NCBI RefSeq assembly: GCF_004362865.1
Contig: NZ_SNYI01000001.1
Span: forward strand, 1-64,000
Origin: Zeaxanthinibacter enoshimensis
GTDB lineage: Bacteria > Bacteroidota > Bacteroidia > Flavobacteriales > Flavobacteriaceae
Direction of reading: 5' to 3'
Length of the DNA stretch: 64,000 bases
Shown here: positions 26,696 to 35,698 of the stretch, one piece after another
How the letters are laid out: the number at the start of each line of letters is the position of its first letter
Numbering within the stretch: the first letter of the stretch is position 1
Program-made: the position numbers and the translations under genes
The notes under the pieces: model-generated
What the model was told of the DNA's origin: nothing
What the model saw: only the letters and a program-made list of their open reading frames with translations
Databases searched by the model: none

Positions 26696-27223
26696 ATGAG
26701 AAATATTTTAATCCTTTTGATGGTCTCCTTACTTAGTTTTTGCTGTGAAACTGAAGTAAAAGAGACAGGGGCAGCTAACACTATACAGAGTACGGATCAG
26801 GCCGAAATACTCACTACAGTTAACAACGTCTATAACAATATAATAGTGGAATCGGACAATAAACCAGACTTCAGGGCCATAAAGGATCAATTTACAGAAA
26901 ACGCTCGTTTAGGGTTTATCAAAGAAGATTCCCTGATTCTTAAAAATCCCAGTGATTACTTTGATACAATGGAAGGTATGTTATCTGAAAACGAAGTAGA
27001 ATACCTGAAAGAGTGGGAAATCCAGGGAGAGACAAAACTCTTCGGAAACATTGCCCAGAGGACCAGTTTATACGGCGTTCATTTCAATACGAAAGATAGC
27101 CTGGCCGAAAAAGGAATAATTAATTTTCAATTAGTGAAAATAAAGGATCAGTGGAAAATCCTGTCAATGATTTGGGAATCGGAAAAAAGCAATCTGACCG
27201 TACCTGTCAATTATTTTGAATAA
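26696..27223 (+). CDS. NTF2-like lipoprotein, unknown function
   Basis: A 175-residue putative lipoprotein (LLSFCCE, C16 or C17). The mature part has the SnoaL/DUF4440-like pattern: a long N-terminal helix (AEILTTVNNVYNNIIVES), FRAIKDQFTENARLGFI, and a C-terminal strand INFQLVKIKDQWKILSMIWE. Similar in type to the protein at 21593. Function unknown. Confidence 0.7.
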   Translation: MRNILILLMVSLLSFCCETEVKETGAANTIQSTDQAEILTTVNNVYNNIIVESDNKPDFRAIKDQFTENARLGFIKEDSLILKNPSDYFDTMEGMLSENEVEYLKEWEIQGETKLFGNIAQRTSLYGVHFNTKDSLAEKGIINFQLVKIKDQWKILSMIWESEKSNLTVPVNYFE

Positions 27224-27524
27224 AAAGAAATACCTATATATCTGTAAGTCAATACATTCCTTCCGAGAAATCCTTTTTAACCCTGATACCATCCAACTCT
27301 GTTCATGGAAATAAAGCATACTTCAGGAGTGAATAATAATTTCGAACGTACCCGGAGATTCCGGATTTCTTATTCTATAATAATGCCTTTATTTAAAAAA
27401 TAATAAAATTGTAATTTTACTGAGAAACCCAAGGGTTTTGAAGTTCAGCTTTTTCGGTTGTTCTTATTTATTAAATCTTTGGATGTTTTAAAAATGCCTG
27501 CCTTAGAAAAATTAGCGCATTATA

Positions 27525-28127
27525 ATGAAATCAGGAAACAAACTTGGGGGCCTTGGATTATTAACAGCAATCTCGGCTTCTCTCTGTTGTATTACTCCCG
27601 TGTTGGCATTGTTAGCAGGGACCAGTGGACTTGCTTCCACTTTTTCCTGGTTAGACCCCTTGCAGCCCTATTTTATAGGGCTGACCATTTTAATCCTGGG
27701 TTTAGCCTGGTATAAGGCCCTCAGGCCTGTCCGGCAAACAGACTGCCTTTGTGAAACAGAAGATAAAAAGCCCTTTCTCCAGACAGGGAAGTTTCTGGGC
27801 ATCCTGACTCTTTTTACAGCACTGCTGCTCACATTCCCTTTGTATGCGCACATTTTTTACCACCAAAATAATCAGCAAATACTTCTCGACGACCAGGCCA
27901 AGCTTCAGAAGGCAGAATTTAAGATCAGTGGAATGACCTGTACGGGTTGTGAAGCCCCTATAGATCATGAAATAAACAAGGTGCCAGGGATTTTCAGGAC
28001 CACCGTTTCTTACGAATACGGGAATGCCATGGTCGAATTTGATCCGGCGAAAACTTCAGTGGAAGAGATAGAGTCAGCCATCACTAAAACCGGGTATACC
28101 GTAACAGGAACAAAAAAAGCAGAATGA
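27525..28127 (+). CDS. merT: Mercuric transport protein MerTP (MerT-MerP fusion)
   Basis: A 200-residue protein. The N-terminal MerT-like part has three hydrophobic segments, the first with the paired C21-C22 (SLCCITPV) that receive Hg2+, and a cytoplasmic pair C74/C76 (TDCLCE). The C-terminal part is an HMA/MerP-like domain with GMTCTGC (136-142). Such fusions carry Hg2+ into the cell for reduction by MerA. No merA or merR is within the window. The 3' end overlaps the next gene by 4 bp. Confidence 0.85.
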   Translation: MKSGNKLGGLGLLTAISASLCCITPVLALLAGTSGLASTFSWLDPLQPYFIGLTILILGLAWYKALRPVRQTDCLCETEDKKPFLQTGKFLGILTLFTALLLTFPLYAHIFYHQNNQQILLDDQAKLQKAEFKISGMTCTGCEAPIDHEINKVPGIFRTTVSYEYGNAMVEFDPAKTSVEEIESAITKTGYTVTGTKKAE

Positions 28128-28330
28128 ACATAACCTTGCAAGCCATTATCACCTGCCCTTCCTGCGGCCATAAGAAAGAGGAAACTATGCCGACAAGCGC
28201 TTGTGAATACTTCTACGAGTGTGAAAACTGTAAAGAAGTATTGAAGCCTAAACAGGGCGATTGCTGTGTGTACTGCAGCTACGGGACCGTACCCTGCCCC
28301 CCGATCCAGGAAAACAAGAGCTGCTGTTAG
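28124..28330 (+). CDS. GDCCVxC-domain protein
   Basis: A 68-residue cytoplasmic protein with 11 cysteines: two CxxC pairs (C11/C14 and C33/C36), the family motif GDCCVYC (46-51-area) and a terminal CC. GDCCVxC proteins occur beside mer genes and are thought to handle Hg2+ or another soft metal. ATG overlaps the merTP stop codon (ATGA), which indicates translational coupling. It could shuttle mercury from MerTP to an unseen reductase. Confidence 0.85.
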   Translation: MNITLQAIITCPSCGHKKEETMPTSACEYFYECENCKEVLKPKQGDCCVYCSYGTVPCPPIQENKSCC

Positions 28331-28805
28331 AAATTCGAAAATACCATAAAAGTCATGCCGGTGGCGCCTAAGTAAGTGAACAACGGCTCCGTACAGGATT
28401 TAACAGGAGAATTTCCCGCATTTTATACACAAGATATTTCAACTTTATTGAGGTAATTCTAACGAAGACCAAGGAGTACATTATTCTACTACACTTTAGT
28501 GTCAATACTATCTGACAGCTTATATAATTATGATTCAGCGCAGGTGGGATATAGAATAACTTGCAAAACGGAACCGGAAACCTATCTGGGATCTTAAACT
28601 CCTCCTAATTACGACGAGCAAGGTTTCTTACTCTCTCAGGAAAATTTGCTCTATATTTAAATACTATTGAACCCGCGAGCCCTCTGAATAACAGTGTCAC
28701 AAAAACCACGATCCATAGGTTTTATTACATATCTGTCCCTGAATGCCCGCACAGGTATTTTATAGCGGATGCTACAGGAATACATTTTTACAACCAACCT
28801 GAACT
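28331..28805. other. Intergenic region, 475 bp
   Basis: No gene seen. The AT-rich motif is at 28641-28660, preceded by CTCTCAGG. The first 300 bases show nothing recognisable. Confidence 0.35.
28641..28660 (+). promoter_or_regulatory. Recurring CTCTATATTTAA motif (copy 8)
   Basis: AAAATTTGCTCTATATTTAA, 145 bp upstream of the NCS1-like transporter gene. Confidence 0.42.
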
Positions 28806-30527
28806 ATGAATAAAACAGAAGATTTTCACCAATTTGAAGGGCTGGAAGATGAGCAATTACCGGTTGCAAAACATAAGTTGCACGACTGGACCCATTTTGC
28901 CGGACTCTATGCTGCGGAGCATGTAGCTGCGACCGAGTTTGTCATTGGGGCCACCTTCGTGGCGCTGGGGGCCAAAACCATGGATATCATCCTGGGGTTG
29001 TTAATTGGGAATATCCTCGCCGTCCTGAGCTGGAGGTTCATCACCTCCCCAATCGCTGTAGACACCCGCCTGAGCCTCTATACCTACCTGAATAAGATCG
29101 CAGGGGATTCCATGACCAAACTCTACAACTGGGCCAATGTCATCATCTTTTCGGTGATTTCGGCCGCCATGATCACGGTCTCGGCTACCGCCGTTCGTTT
29201 TGCCTTTGATATCCCGGCGCAGCTCAACTGGTACCCTACGAACCTTTGGTTTATCCTGATCGTGCTGTCTGTAGGTGTCTTCGTGGTCCTCATTGCCCTC
29301 TATGGGTTTAATGCAGTATCCGAATTCTCGGGCATCTGTGCTCCCTGGCTTTTCGTGATGTTTACCAGTGGCGCCATGGTCCTCCTCCCTGCCTTGTCCT
29401 TAGATGTACTGGACAAGCCCCTGCCAGCAGGCTGGTCGGATATTATGAGCCTGGGCAACCAGTCGATCTGGACAGGCATAAACAGCGACGGGGAACCGGG
29501 TATCGGGTTGGTGGAGGTCATCGGGTTTGGTTGGGCAGCCAATACCATTACCCATTTTGGGCTAATTGATATGGCCCTGCTGCGGTTTGCAAAAAAGAAA
29601 TCCTACGGCTATGCCACCAGTACCGGCATGTTGTTCGGTCATTACGTGGCATGGATCGCTGCAGGCATCATGGGGGCAGGTGCCGCCGTAATCCTGGGAA
29701 AATCTATCGTTGAACTCGATCCGGGTGATGTAGCATATTATGCCCTGGGTTGGTCCGGCTTTGTCATCGTGATCGTAGCCGGGTGGACTACGGCTATCAC
29801 CAACCTGTACCGGGCAGGCCTGGCTGCGCAGGCCATCTTCTTTAACCATTCCCGGAAGCTTACGACCATTGTTGTGGGGCTCTGCACTATTATTATTGCC
29901 TGTTTCCCCTTCGTGTTTTCGCAGATCCTGCCGCTGCTCACCTATGCGGGACTCCTGGTAGTTCCCGTGGGGGCCATTGTGTTTGCGGAACACCAGATCT
30001 TCCCCAGGATCGGGTTTACGCGCTACTGGTCTTCGTACCGGCAGCTGACCTTCAGTACCCCGGCCGTTGCGGCCTGGGGCCTTGGCCTGGTCTTCGGCTT
30101 TGGCCTGAACGCGCTGGATGTTATCTCTTTCTATTACCTGTTTATCCCAACCTGGTTCTTTACCATCCTGGTGTATACCTTGCTGGCATCCCGGTACGGG
30201 GCTAAGGAGGCCTACCCAGAGGAAGTTAAGAAAGAAAAGGACCGGAAGGAAACGATCGAACGTTTCCAGGAGGAAAAGGCCAGGAATGAACCTGAAGTGA
30301 CCAAAGATGTTTCACTGTTCTCCAGGGGGTTGAAATTCATTGCGGTTTCAGCGCTGATCACTACTTTGGCGCTGGCTTCCAATGTCATGTTCGGCAGTGC
30401 TTCGGAAAGGGCTTATGTGGAGAACCGGGAATTGTTTTACACTTACGCCTTTATCTGTACTATTTTATATTTCACTCTCGCCTACTGGGCACTAAAACGC
30501 GGGAAATTAAAAACAGCAACTACCTGA
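28806..30527 (+). CDS. NCS1-like (purine/cytosine permease-type) transporter
   Basis: A 573-residue inner-membrane protein with about 12 hydrophobic segments. The early block FAGLYAAEHVAATEFVIGAT and GLLIGNILAVLSWR recall nucleobase:cation symporter-1 proteins. The C-terminal part has a charged loop (YPEEVKKEKDRKETIERF) before two last membrane segments, unusual for that family. Its stop codon overlaps the start of the polyol dehydrogenase gene by one base (TGATG). It may therefore import a polyol or related carbon source rather than a nucleobase; this is inference from context. Confidence 0.72.
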   Translation: MNKTEDFHQFEGLEDEQLPVAKHKLHDWTHFAGLYAAEHVAATEFVIGATFVALGAKTMDIILGLLIGNILAVLSWRFITSPIAVDTRLSLYTYLNKIAGDSMTKLYNWANVIIFSVISAAMITVSATAVRFAFDIPAQLNWYPTNLWFILIVLSVGVFVVLIALYGFNAVSEFSGICAPWLFVMFTSGAMVLLPALSLDVLDKPLPAGWSDIMSLGNQSIWTGINSDGEPGIGLVEVIGFGWAANTITHFGLIDMALLRFAKKKSYGYATSTGMLFGHYVAWIAAGIMGAGAAVILGKSIVELDPGDVAYYALGWSGFVIVIVAGWTTAITNLYRAGLAAQAIFFNHSRKLTTIVVGLCTIIIACFPFVFSQILPLLTYAGLLVVPVGAIVFAEHQIFPRIGFTRYWSSYRQLTFSTPAVAAWGLGLVFGFGLNALDVISFYYLFIPTWFFTILVYTLLASRYGAKEAYPEEVKKEKDRKETIERFQEEKARNEPEVTKDVSLFSRGLKFIAVSALITTLALASNVMFGSASERAYVENRELFYTYAFICTILYFTLAYWALKRGKLKTATT

Positions 30528-32011
30528 TGAAAACACCGATACAACTCCGGCAAGAAAACCTGGCAATAGTGGGCACAACCATGCCTGTCCCAACCTATGA
30601 GCGCAAGGACCACGAGACAGGAATAGTGCATATTGGTGTAGGCGGGTTTCACCGTGCGCACCAGGCTTATTACCTGCACCAACTCCGGCAACTGGGCGAG
30701 GCTTCGGAATGGGGGATTTGCGGCATAGGTATCCGCGATGCGGATAAAAAATTACACGACATTTTCAAAGAACAGGACCACCTCTACACCCTTCTCGTCA
30801 AACATCCGGACGGAAAGATAGAACCCGAGGTCATCGGGGCCATCGTCGATTTTGAACTGGGGGTTACGGACCCGGAACCTGTTATCGCCCGTATGGCAGA
30901 CGCGGCTACCAGGATCGTTTCCCTGACCATTACTGAAGGGGGGTATAATTTTAACCCCGCTACGGGAGATTTCAATTTTGACAATCCTGATATACAACAT
31001 GAACTGCACCACCCGGATGCCCCGCGCACTGTATATGGTTTCCTGACCGCCGCCCTGCGAAGGCGTCGCGAGCAGGATTTACCGGCCTTTACCATCCTGT
31101 CTTGTGATAATATTGAACACAACGGAGATATGGCGAAAAAAATGCTTTTAGCCTTTGCCGGTGCCCAGGATCCGGGGCTGGCCGAATGGATAGGCAGGGA
31201 AGTCTCCTTCCCGAATAGTATGGTAGACCGGATCACCCCGGTTACCAGGAAGGCGGATATTGAAATGCTTAGGAACACCTATGGCGTAAACGATGCCTGG
31301 CCCGTAACCTGTGAGCCTTTTATTCAATGGGTCGTAGAGAATAAATTTTCCAACGGGAGACCGCCATTCGAGAAGGTAGGTGTCCAGTTCGTACCTGATG
31401 TTGGACCCTATGAGAAAATGAAGCTCCGCCTGCTGAATGCAGGGCATTCGGTCCTGGGAATTCTGGGAGCCATACACGGCTATCCCACTATTGATGCCTG
31501 TATGGAAGATGAGATCTTTGCCGAGTACCTGCGCGCCTTTATGGACAAGGAAGCTACCCCTGTCCTGGGGGAAATTGAAGGTATAGACTTGGACGATTAT
31601 AAGGACATCCTGTTGCAGCGTTTCGCCAACCCGAATATCAAGGACAGCGTGGGCCGAATTTGTTCAGAAAGCTCCGCCAAATTACCCAAATTCCTGATTT
31701 CCACCATCCACGATAATTTAGCGAGCGGCGGCAGTATAACATATGCCACCCTCGTCCTTGCGGCCTGGTGTTATATCAATGACAAAGGTACGGACCGGCA
31801 TGGACAGCCCATTGTCATTACCGATGCCATGACCTCAGAACTGCAGCAGGCAGCAGGTCTGACCCATACCGATTCCCTCGCTTTTGTCAGGCAGGAATCG
31901 CTTTTTGGCAGGCTCGCTGAGAACGAACGCTTCACAAAGACCTACACTGGGGCCGTACAGAAACTCTATAAAAATGCCGGTATCCGGGAGCATATGAAGG
32001 AGATGATCTGA
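30527..32011 (+). CDS. Mannitol dehydrogenase family protein
   Basis: A 494-residue NAD-dependent long-chain polyol dehydrogenase. The N-terminal Rossmann motif is VHIGVGGFHRAHQAYYLHQL and the catalytic block is KMKLRLLNAGHSVLG, with the Lys, Asn and His of the family. Related enzymes interconvert mannitol/fructose, arabinitol/xylulose or fructuronate/mannonate; which one cannot be decided. It is translationally coupled to the transporter upstream, so uptake and oxidation of one substrate are likely linked. Confidence 0.9.
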   Translation: MKTPIQLRQENLAIVGTTMPVPTYERKDHETGIVHIGVGGFHRAHQAYYLHQLRQLGEASEWGICGIGIRDADKKLHDIFKEQDHLYTLLVKHPDGKIEPEVIGAIVDFELGVTDPEPVIARMADAATRIVSLTITEGGYNFNPATGDFNFDNPDIQHELHHPDAPRTVYGFLTAALRRRREQDLPAFTILSCDNIEHNGDMAKKMLLAFAGAQDPGLAEWIGREVSFPNSMVDRITPVTRKADIEMLRNTYGVNDAWPVTCEPFIQWVVENKFSNGRPPFEKVGVQFVPDVGPYEKMKLRLLNAGHSVLGILGAIHGYPTIDACMEDEIFAEYLRAFMDKEATPVLGEIEGIDLDDYKDILLQRFANPNIKDSVGRICSESSAKLPKFLISTIHDNLASGGSITYATLVLAAWCYINDKGTDRHGQPIVITDAMTSELQQAAGLTHTDSLAFVRQESLFGRLAENERFTKTYTGAVQKLYKNAGIREHMKEMI

Positions 32012-32078
32012 ATTGCCTTAACAGTTATCAAAGCAACCAACTCTTTGTTAATTCGGTACCGACTTAAGCGCTGAATCC

Positions 32079-33038
32079 ATGAAATATCTACCTGTATTAA
32101 TAATTTCCTTTTTCCTTTTGCAGTGCCAGCCCCGTAAGGAGCAGCCTGCTGCAATTTCCCTGGATCTAAGGAGTACCGCAGACAGCCTTACCCTGTTTGG
32201 AGAGGGGGTGATCTCTACTCCCTTATATGAACGGGACCTGGCAATTTCACCCGGCGGGAACGAACTGATCTATACTTTAGGGGATTATAAACAAAATAAA
32301 AGATGCCTGGTTGTCGTAAAACAGCAAGACGGAAAATGGACAAAGGGCGAGATCCTGAATATCTCGGGAAAATACCAGGATATAGAACCCTTTTACAGCC
32401 CTGGCGGCAACCGTTTGTATTTTGCTTCCAACAGGCCAATTTATAATGACAGTACAAGGCAGGATTACAATATCTGGTACAGTGATCGCGCAAATGGCAG
32501 CTGGACCGAGCCGGTAGCCCTGGATTCTGTTATTAACACCCGGGGCGATGAGTTCTATCCTTCTTTGAGCCGGAAGGGGAACCTGTATTTCACGGCCACG
32601 AGAGAAGATGGGATGGGCCGGGAAGACATATTTATGTCCGAATTCATCGACGGAAAATTTCGAACTCCTGTGCCTCTGCCAGAAGAAATAAATACGCCCT
32701 TATTTGAATTCAATGCCTATATAGATCCGGATGAAGACCTGATCATTTTCAGTTCCTTCGGCAGACCGGATGGCCTGGGCGGAGGAGACCTTTATATAAG
32801 CAGGAAGAATGATTCAGGAAAATGGACAAAATCCGAAAACCTCGGCCCGGGTATCAATTCTGATAAACTGGACTACTGCCCGTTTATAGACTGGAATTCG
32901 GGTAATTTATATTTCACGAGTGAGCGATTTACCCCCGGAAGTGGGCAAATAAAAAATATAGATAGCATCAGGGAACTTTCCAACAGCCCCTTGAACGGCT
33001 TTGGCAATATTTACAGGATTGGACTGGACCAGTTATAG
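32079..33038 (+). CDS. TolB-like PD40 repeat lipoprotein
   Basis: A 319-residue lipoprotein (LLQCQP, C16) with several PD40 beta-propeller repeats: EPFYSPGGNRLYFASNRP, YPSLSRKGNLYFTATRED, NAYIDPDEDLIIFSSFGR. Lipoproteins of this type sit at the outer membrane and may bind peptide or carbohydrate; a catalytic site is not evident. It follows the polyol dehydrogenase gene by 67 bp. Confidence 0.82.
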   Translation: MKYLPVLIISFFLLQCQPRKEQPAAISLDLRSTADSLTLFGEGVISTPLYERDLAISPGGNELIYTLGDYKQNKRCLVVVKQQDGKWTKGEILNISGKYQDIEPFYSPGGNRLYFASNRPIYNDSTRQDYNIWYSDRANGSWTEPVALDSVINTRGDEFYPSLSRKGNLYFTATREDGMGREDIFMSEFIDGKFRTPVPLPEEINTPLFEFNAYIDPDEDLIIFSSFGRPDGLGGGDLYISRKNDSGKWTKSENLGPGINSDKLDYCPFIDWNSGNLYFTSERFTPGSGQIKNIDSIRELSNSPLNGFGNIYRIGLDQL

Positions 33039-33065
33039 AGTATTTGTCCGACGTTCTATAAAAGA

Positions 33066-33096
33066 TTTGTAAAATTTTCTACAAATTTTATTTTTG
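33066..33096 (+). promoter_or_regulatory. Bacteroidota sigma-A promoter with dyad
   Basis: TTTG (33066-33069), 19 bp, TATTTTTG (33089-33096): an exact match to the Bacteroidota -33/-7 consensus. TTTGTA (33066-33071) and TACAAA (33080-33085) form a dyad over the -33 element that could be an operator. It is 28 bp from the gene start at 33125. Confidence 0.65.
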
Positions 33097-33124
33097 TATC
33101 ACTCCAACCAAAACCATTTAGTTC

Positions 33125-33793
33125 ATGCAAATCAGTAAAAGAGAAAGGTCACCACTCTGGTCCGATCTGGTTTTCTTTTTAGTCCTGGTAACCATCTCCT
33201 ATTTTAAGCCCGTTCCCTTCCCCTGGAAAGTACCCCTGATCGCTATACTGATCATCATTTATATGTTTTATCACTACGGTAATCTCGATCAGCTAGGTAT
33301 AGGGAAGTTACAATGGAAGAACACTCTTTTTTGGGGAGTGGTGATCGCTTTGACCATTGTAGTCGGGATAAGTAATATTTTCAATCCTATCGTAGAACGC
33401 TTACTAGACCGGGAGGTCGATGTATCTGCCTATGGTGACCTGGAAGGAAACACAGAATTCTTCAGGAATTACTGGTGGAAAGCCATGATCAGTGCGGCCA
33501 TCGCCGAAGAGATTTTTTACCGGGGATTCACCTTTTATTTCCTGGAAAGGGTTTTTAAGAATTTCCCGTATCAGAAGGTCTTAGTGGTGCTGATCACAGC
33601 GGTCTATTTTGGTATATCCCACAGTTTTCAAGGAATAGCAGGGGTACTTGGCATCATGCTGGCTGCTACAGTCTTCGGAGGCGGATACTATTTAAGCAGG
33701 AAGAATTTATACGCCCTTATCCTCGCCCATGCATTGGTAGACAGCTGGTCCCTGTTCTCTTTGTATAAAGGTGGGATCAGTTTATTTTTCTGA
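33125..33793 (+). CDS. CPBP-family intramembrane protease
   Basis: A 222-residue membrane protein with the CPBP (Abi/Rce1-like) motifs: E128-E129xxxR133 in AEEIFYRGF, a His in FGISHSFQG, and a final HALVDSW. Glutamate and histidines should form the intramembrane active site. Bacterial members may process membrane proteins or provide self-immunity to bacteriocins. It has its own well-formed promoter. No bacteriocin-like gene is next to it. Confidence 0.88.
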   Translation: MQISKRERSPLWSDLVFFLVLVTISYFKPVPFPWKVPLIAILIIIYMFYHYGNLDQLGIGKLQWKNTLFWGVVIALTIVVGISNIFNPIVERLLDREVDVSAYGDLEGNTEFFRNYWWKAMISAAIAEEIFYRGFTFYFLERVFKNFPYQKVLVVLITAVYFGISHSFQGIAGVLGIMLAATVFGGGYYLSRKNLYALILAHALVDSWSLFSLYKGGISLFF

Positions 33794-33836
33794 CTGTCTT
33801 CAGTCAGGGTCTGCTGTTCTACTTCCTGTACTCAGG

Positions 33837-33856
33837 AAAATATACGCTATATTTAA
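33837..33856 (+). promoter_or_regulatory. Recurring GCTATATTTAA motif (copy 9)
   Basis: AAAATATACGCTATATTTAA, preceded by ACTCAGG, 49 bp upstream of the gene at 33906. Confidence 0.42.
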
Positions 33857-33905
33857 AGGTGAGTGGTACTGTTTAGATCCAAGCTGAGATGAAAAACTTA
33901 AACCC

Positions 33906-34376
33906 ATGAGAATTTGTGTACTGATCCTGCTTAGCCTGGCCCTATTTTCATGCCAGGAAAAAAAAGAGGTTAAAGATCATTTAGAACTTCAATCCAAATT
34001 GGCAGGGATATGGACGGCCAAAGCCTTTGATGGTAAGTTATATGAAGAATGGAAACTTAACAATGATGGCTGGATGCAGCAGCAGGGATACTACATTGAA
34101 AAAAACGATACCACCTATGCCGCTGTTACCCAGATCCAGAAAGTAAATGAAGATATTATCCTTTTCAGTGTAATTGAAAATTCCAATCCCAAAATTTTTA
34201 AAGCTGTATCAAGAGAAGAGAACAAGATTGTTTTTGAAAATAAGGATTATAACAACCCCTTCCAGGTTACGTACGAATTCCTCTCTGGCGATAATTACCG
34301 CAGAACCATAAAAGGCTATGAAAATGACAGCCTTGTTGAATACGAGTTCAGTTTTAAAAAATGCAACGAGCCATAG
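33906..34376 (+). CDS. Lipoprotein, DUF6265-like
   Basis: A 156-residue lipoprotein (LFSCQE, C16). The mature part starts LAGIWTAKAFDGKLYEEWKL and continues in short strands ending KIVFENKDYNNPFQVTYEF, which recalls the DUF6265 pattern (a W-x-EEW opening and an FEN-x-x-FP strand). Fold likely lipocalin-like; function unknown. The family call is tentative. Confidence 0.65.
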   Translation: MRICVLILLSLALFSCQEKKEVKDHLELQSKLAGIWTAKAFDGKLYEEWKLNNDGWMQQQGYYIEKNDTTYAAVTQIQKVNEDIILFSVIENSNPKIFKAVSREENKIVFENKDYNNPFQVTYEFLSGDNYRRTIKGYENDSLVEYEFSFKKCNEP

Positions 34377-34476
34377 ACTGGCCGTGGTAAAGCTTCACAC
34401 CCAAAAATAATTTACTTTATCTTTAAAAGAAAGTACCGGGAGGCATGGGTTACCGGGAAGCTCATAAATCAGGTTT

Positions 34477-35268
34477 ATGAAAACTCTATACTTCTACTTA
34501 ATTCTGTTTGCCAGTAGCCTGGCTTCATACGGGCAAGACATGCCAAAAGAAGTAAAGCCGGATATGCCACAGGAGGAGATCAGTTTTACAACCCCGGACA
34601 GTATAAAAATATTCGGAGATCTTTATGTAAGTCAAAAGGAGGAAGATGTGATCCTGCTTTTCCACCAGGGTGGATCAAATGCCAGGGGAGAGTACAGGAC
34701 CATAATCCCAAAATTACTGGAATTAGGGCTGAATATCCTGGCTATTGACCAGCGGGTAGGCGGACAGATATATGGGAATTGTAACAGGACGGTCGCCAAC
34801 ATCCCATCCAATAGTTTTGATAACAATTACGGGTATTGCGACGCCTACAATAATCTTGAAGGGGCATTGGACTATTTAATAAAAGAGGGATTTTCGGGAA
34901 GGAAGATAGTCTGGGGCAGCAGCTACAGTGCATCCTTATCCATGAAACTGGCGAGTGAACGGCCATCCGAAATTCTCGGCGTCCTGGCGTTTTCTCCTGC
35001 CTCCGGAGAGGTCATGAAAGGCTGTAACCCTGAGGATTTTATGGATAAAGTGAAGTCCCCGCTGCTCATCCTGAAACCCCCTAATGAAGTGGAAAGTGAA
35101 AGAAGCAAAATGCAATTTGAACTGGCCGACAGGTACGGGCATCAGACCTACGCGGCCGAACATGGGGTCCATGGGTCTTCTATGTTGGTCGAATCCCGGG
35201 TCGGGCATGATATAAGTAAGAACTGGGACGTAGTACTGGACTTTATTAACGGCATAAGGTCTGAATAA
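34477..35268 (+). CDS. Exported alpha/beta hydrolase
   Basis: A 263-residue protein with signal peptide ending ASSLASYGQ. The nucleophile elbow is GSSYS (147-151, S149 in VWGSSYSASLSM), with an early LLFHQGGSNARGEY block as oxyanion region and a candidate catalytic His in AEHGVHGSS. It resembles dienelactone-hydrolase-like esterases. Substrate unknown. A small membrane-protein gene follows 29 bp later. Confidence 0.82.
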   Translation: MKTLYFYLILFASSLASYGQDMPKEVKPDMPQEEISFTTPDSIKIFGDLYVSQKEEDVILLFHQGGSNARGEYRTIIPKLLELGLNILAIDQRVGGQIYGNCNRTVANIPSNSFDNNYGYCDAYNNLEGALDYLIKEGFSGRKIVWGSSYSASLSMKLASERPSEILGVLAFSPASGEVMKGCNPEDFMDKVKSPLLILKPPNEVESERSKMQFELADRYGHQTYAAEHGVHGSSMLVESRVGHDISKNWDVVLDFINGIRSE

Positions 35269-35297
35269 ACCAGGTGCTGAATGTTATATCTGAACCT

Positions 35298-35609
35298 ATG
35301 ATAGCAGTTGCCATCATTTTTGTCATTGCCGGCGGACTGATAAAGTTCGGAAAAATGTATTTCCTGATCGCCGGTTATAACACCCTCCCAAAGGAAGAGA
35401 AAGCTAAATATAATGCGGCAGGATTAGCGACGGTGATGTGCTATGGATTGCTGGGGATGGCTGTTATAATCGTGTTGGGGTATTTGGCAGCTAGGTGGTT
35501 AGACCATCCCGGGATCGAGAATTACGCCCTGTTCGGGGCTTTGGTCGTTGGGCTGCCCTATATCCTTATCAATGCGAATTCCGGTAAATACAGGAAGGAT
35601 AAACGCTGA
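35298..35609 (+). CDS. DUF3784 family membrane protein
   Basis: A 103-residue membrane protein with three hydrophobic segments and the family motif FLIAGYNTLPKEEKAKYNAAG. The ATG at 35298 places this motif at the usual distance from the N-terminus; a GTG at 35274 would add eight residues. Function is unknown in the family. Confidence 0.8.
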   Translation: MIAVAIIFVIAGGLIKFGKMYFLIAGYNTLPKEEKAKYNAAGLATVMCYGLLGMAVIIVLGYLAARWLDHPGIENYALFGALVVGLPYILINANSGKYRKDKR

Positions 35610-35698
35610 AAATTTTCCTGGCGATGAAATGTTTTCCTGTACCCGGATAATGATGAACAGACCTAAGATCCGAAATATCTGATTAAAAACATTACTAT

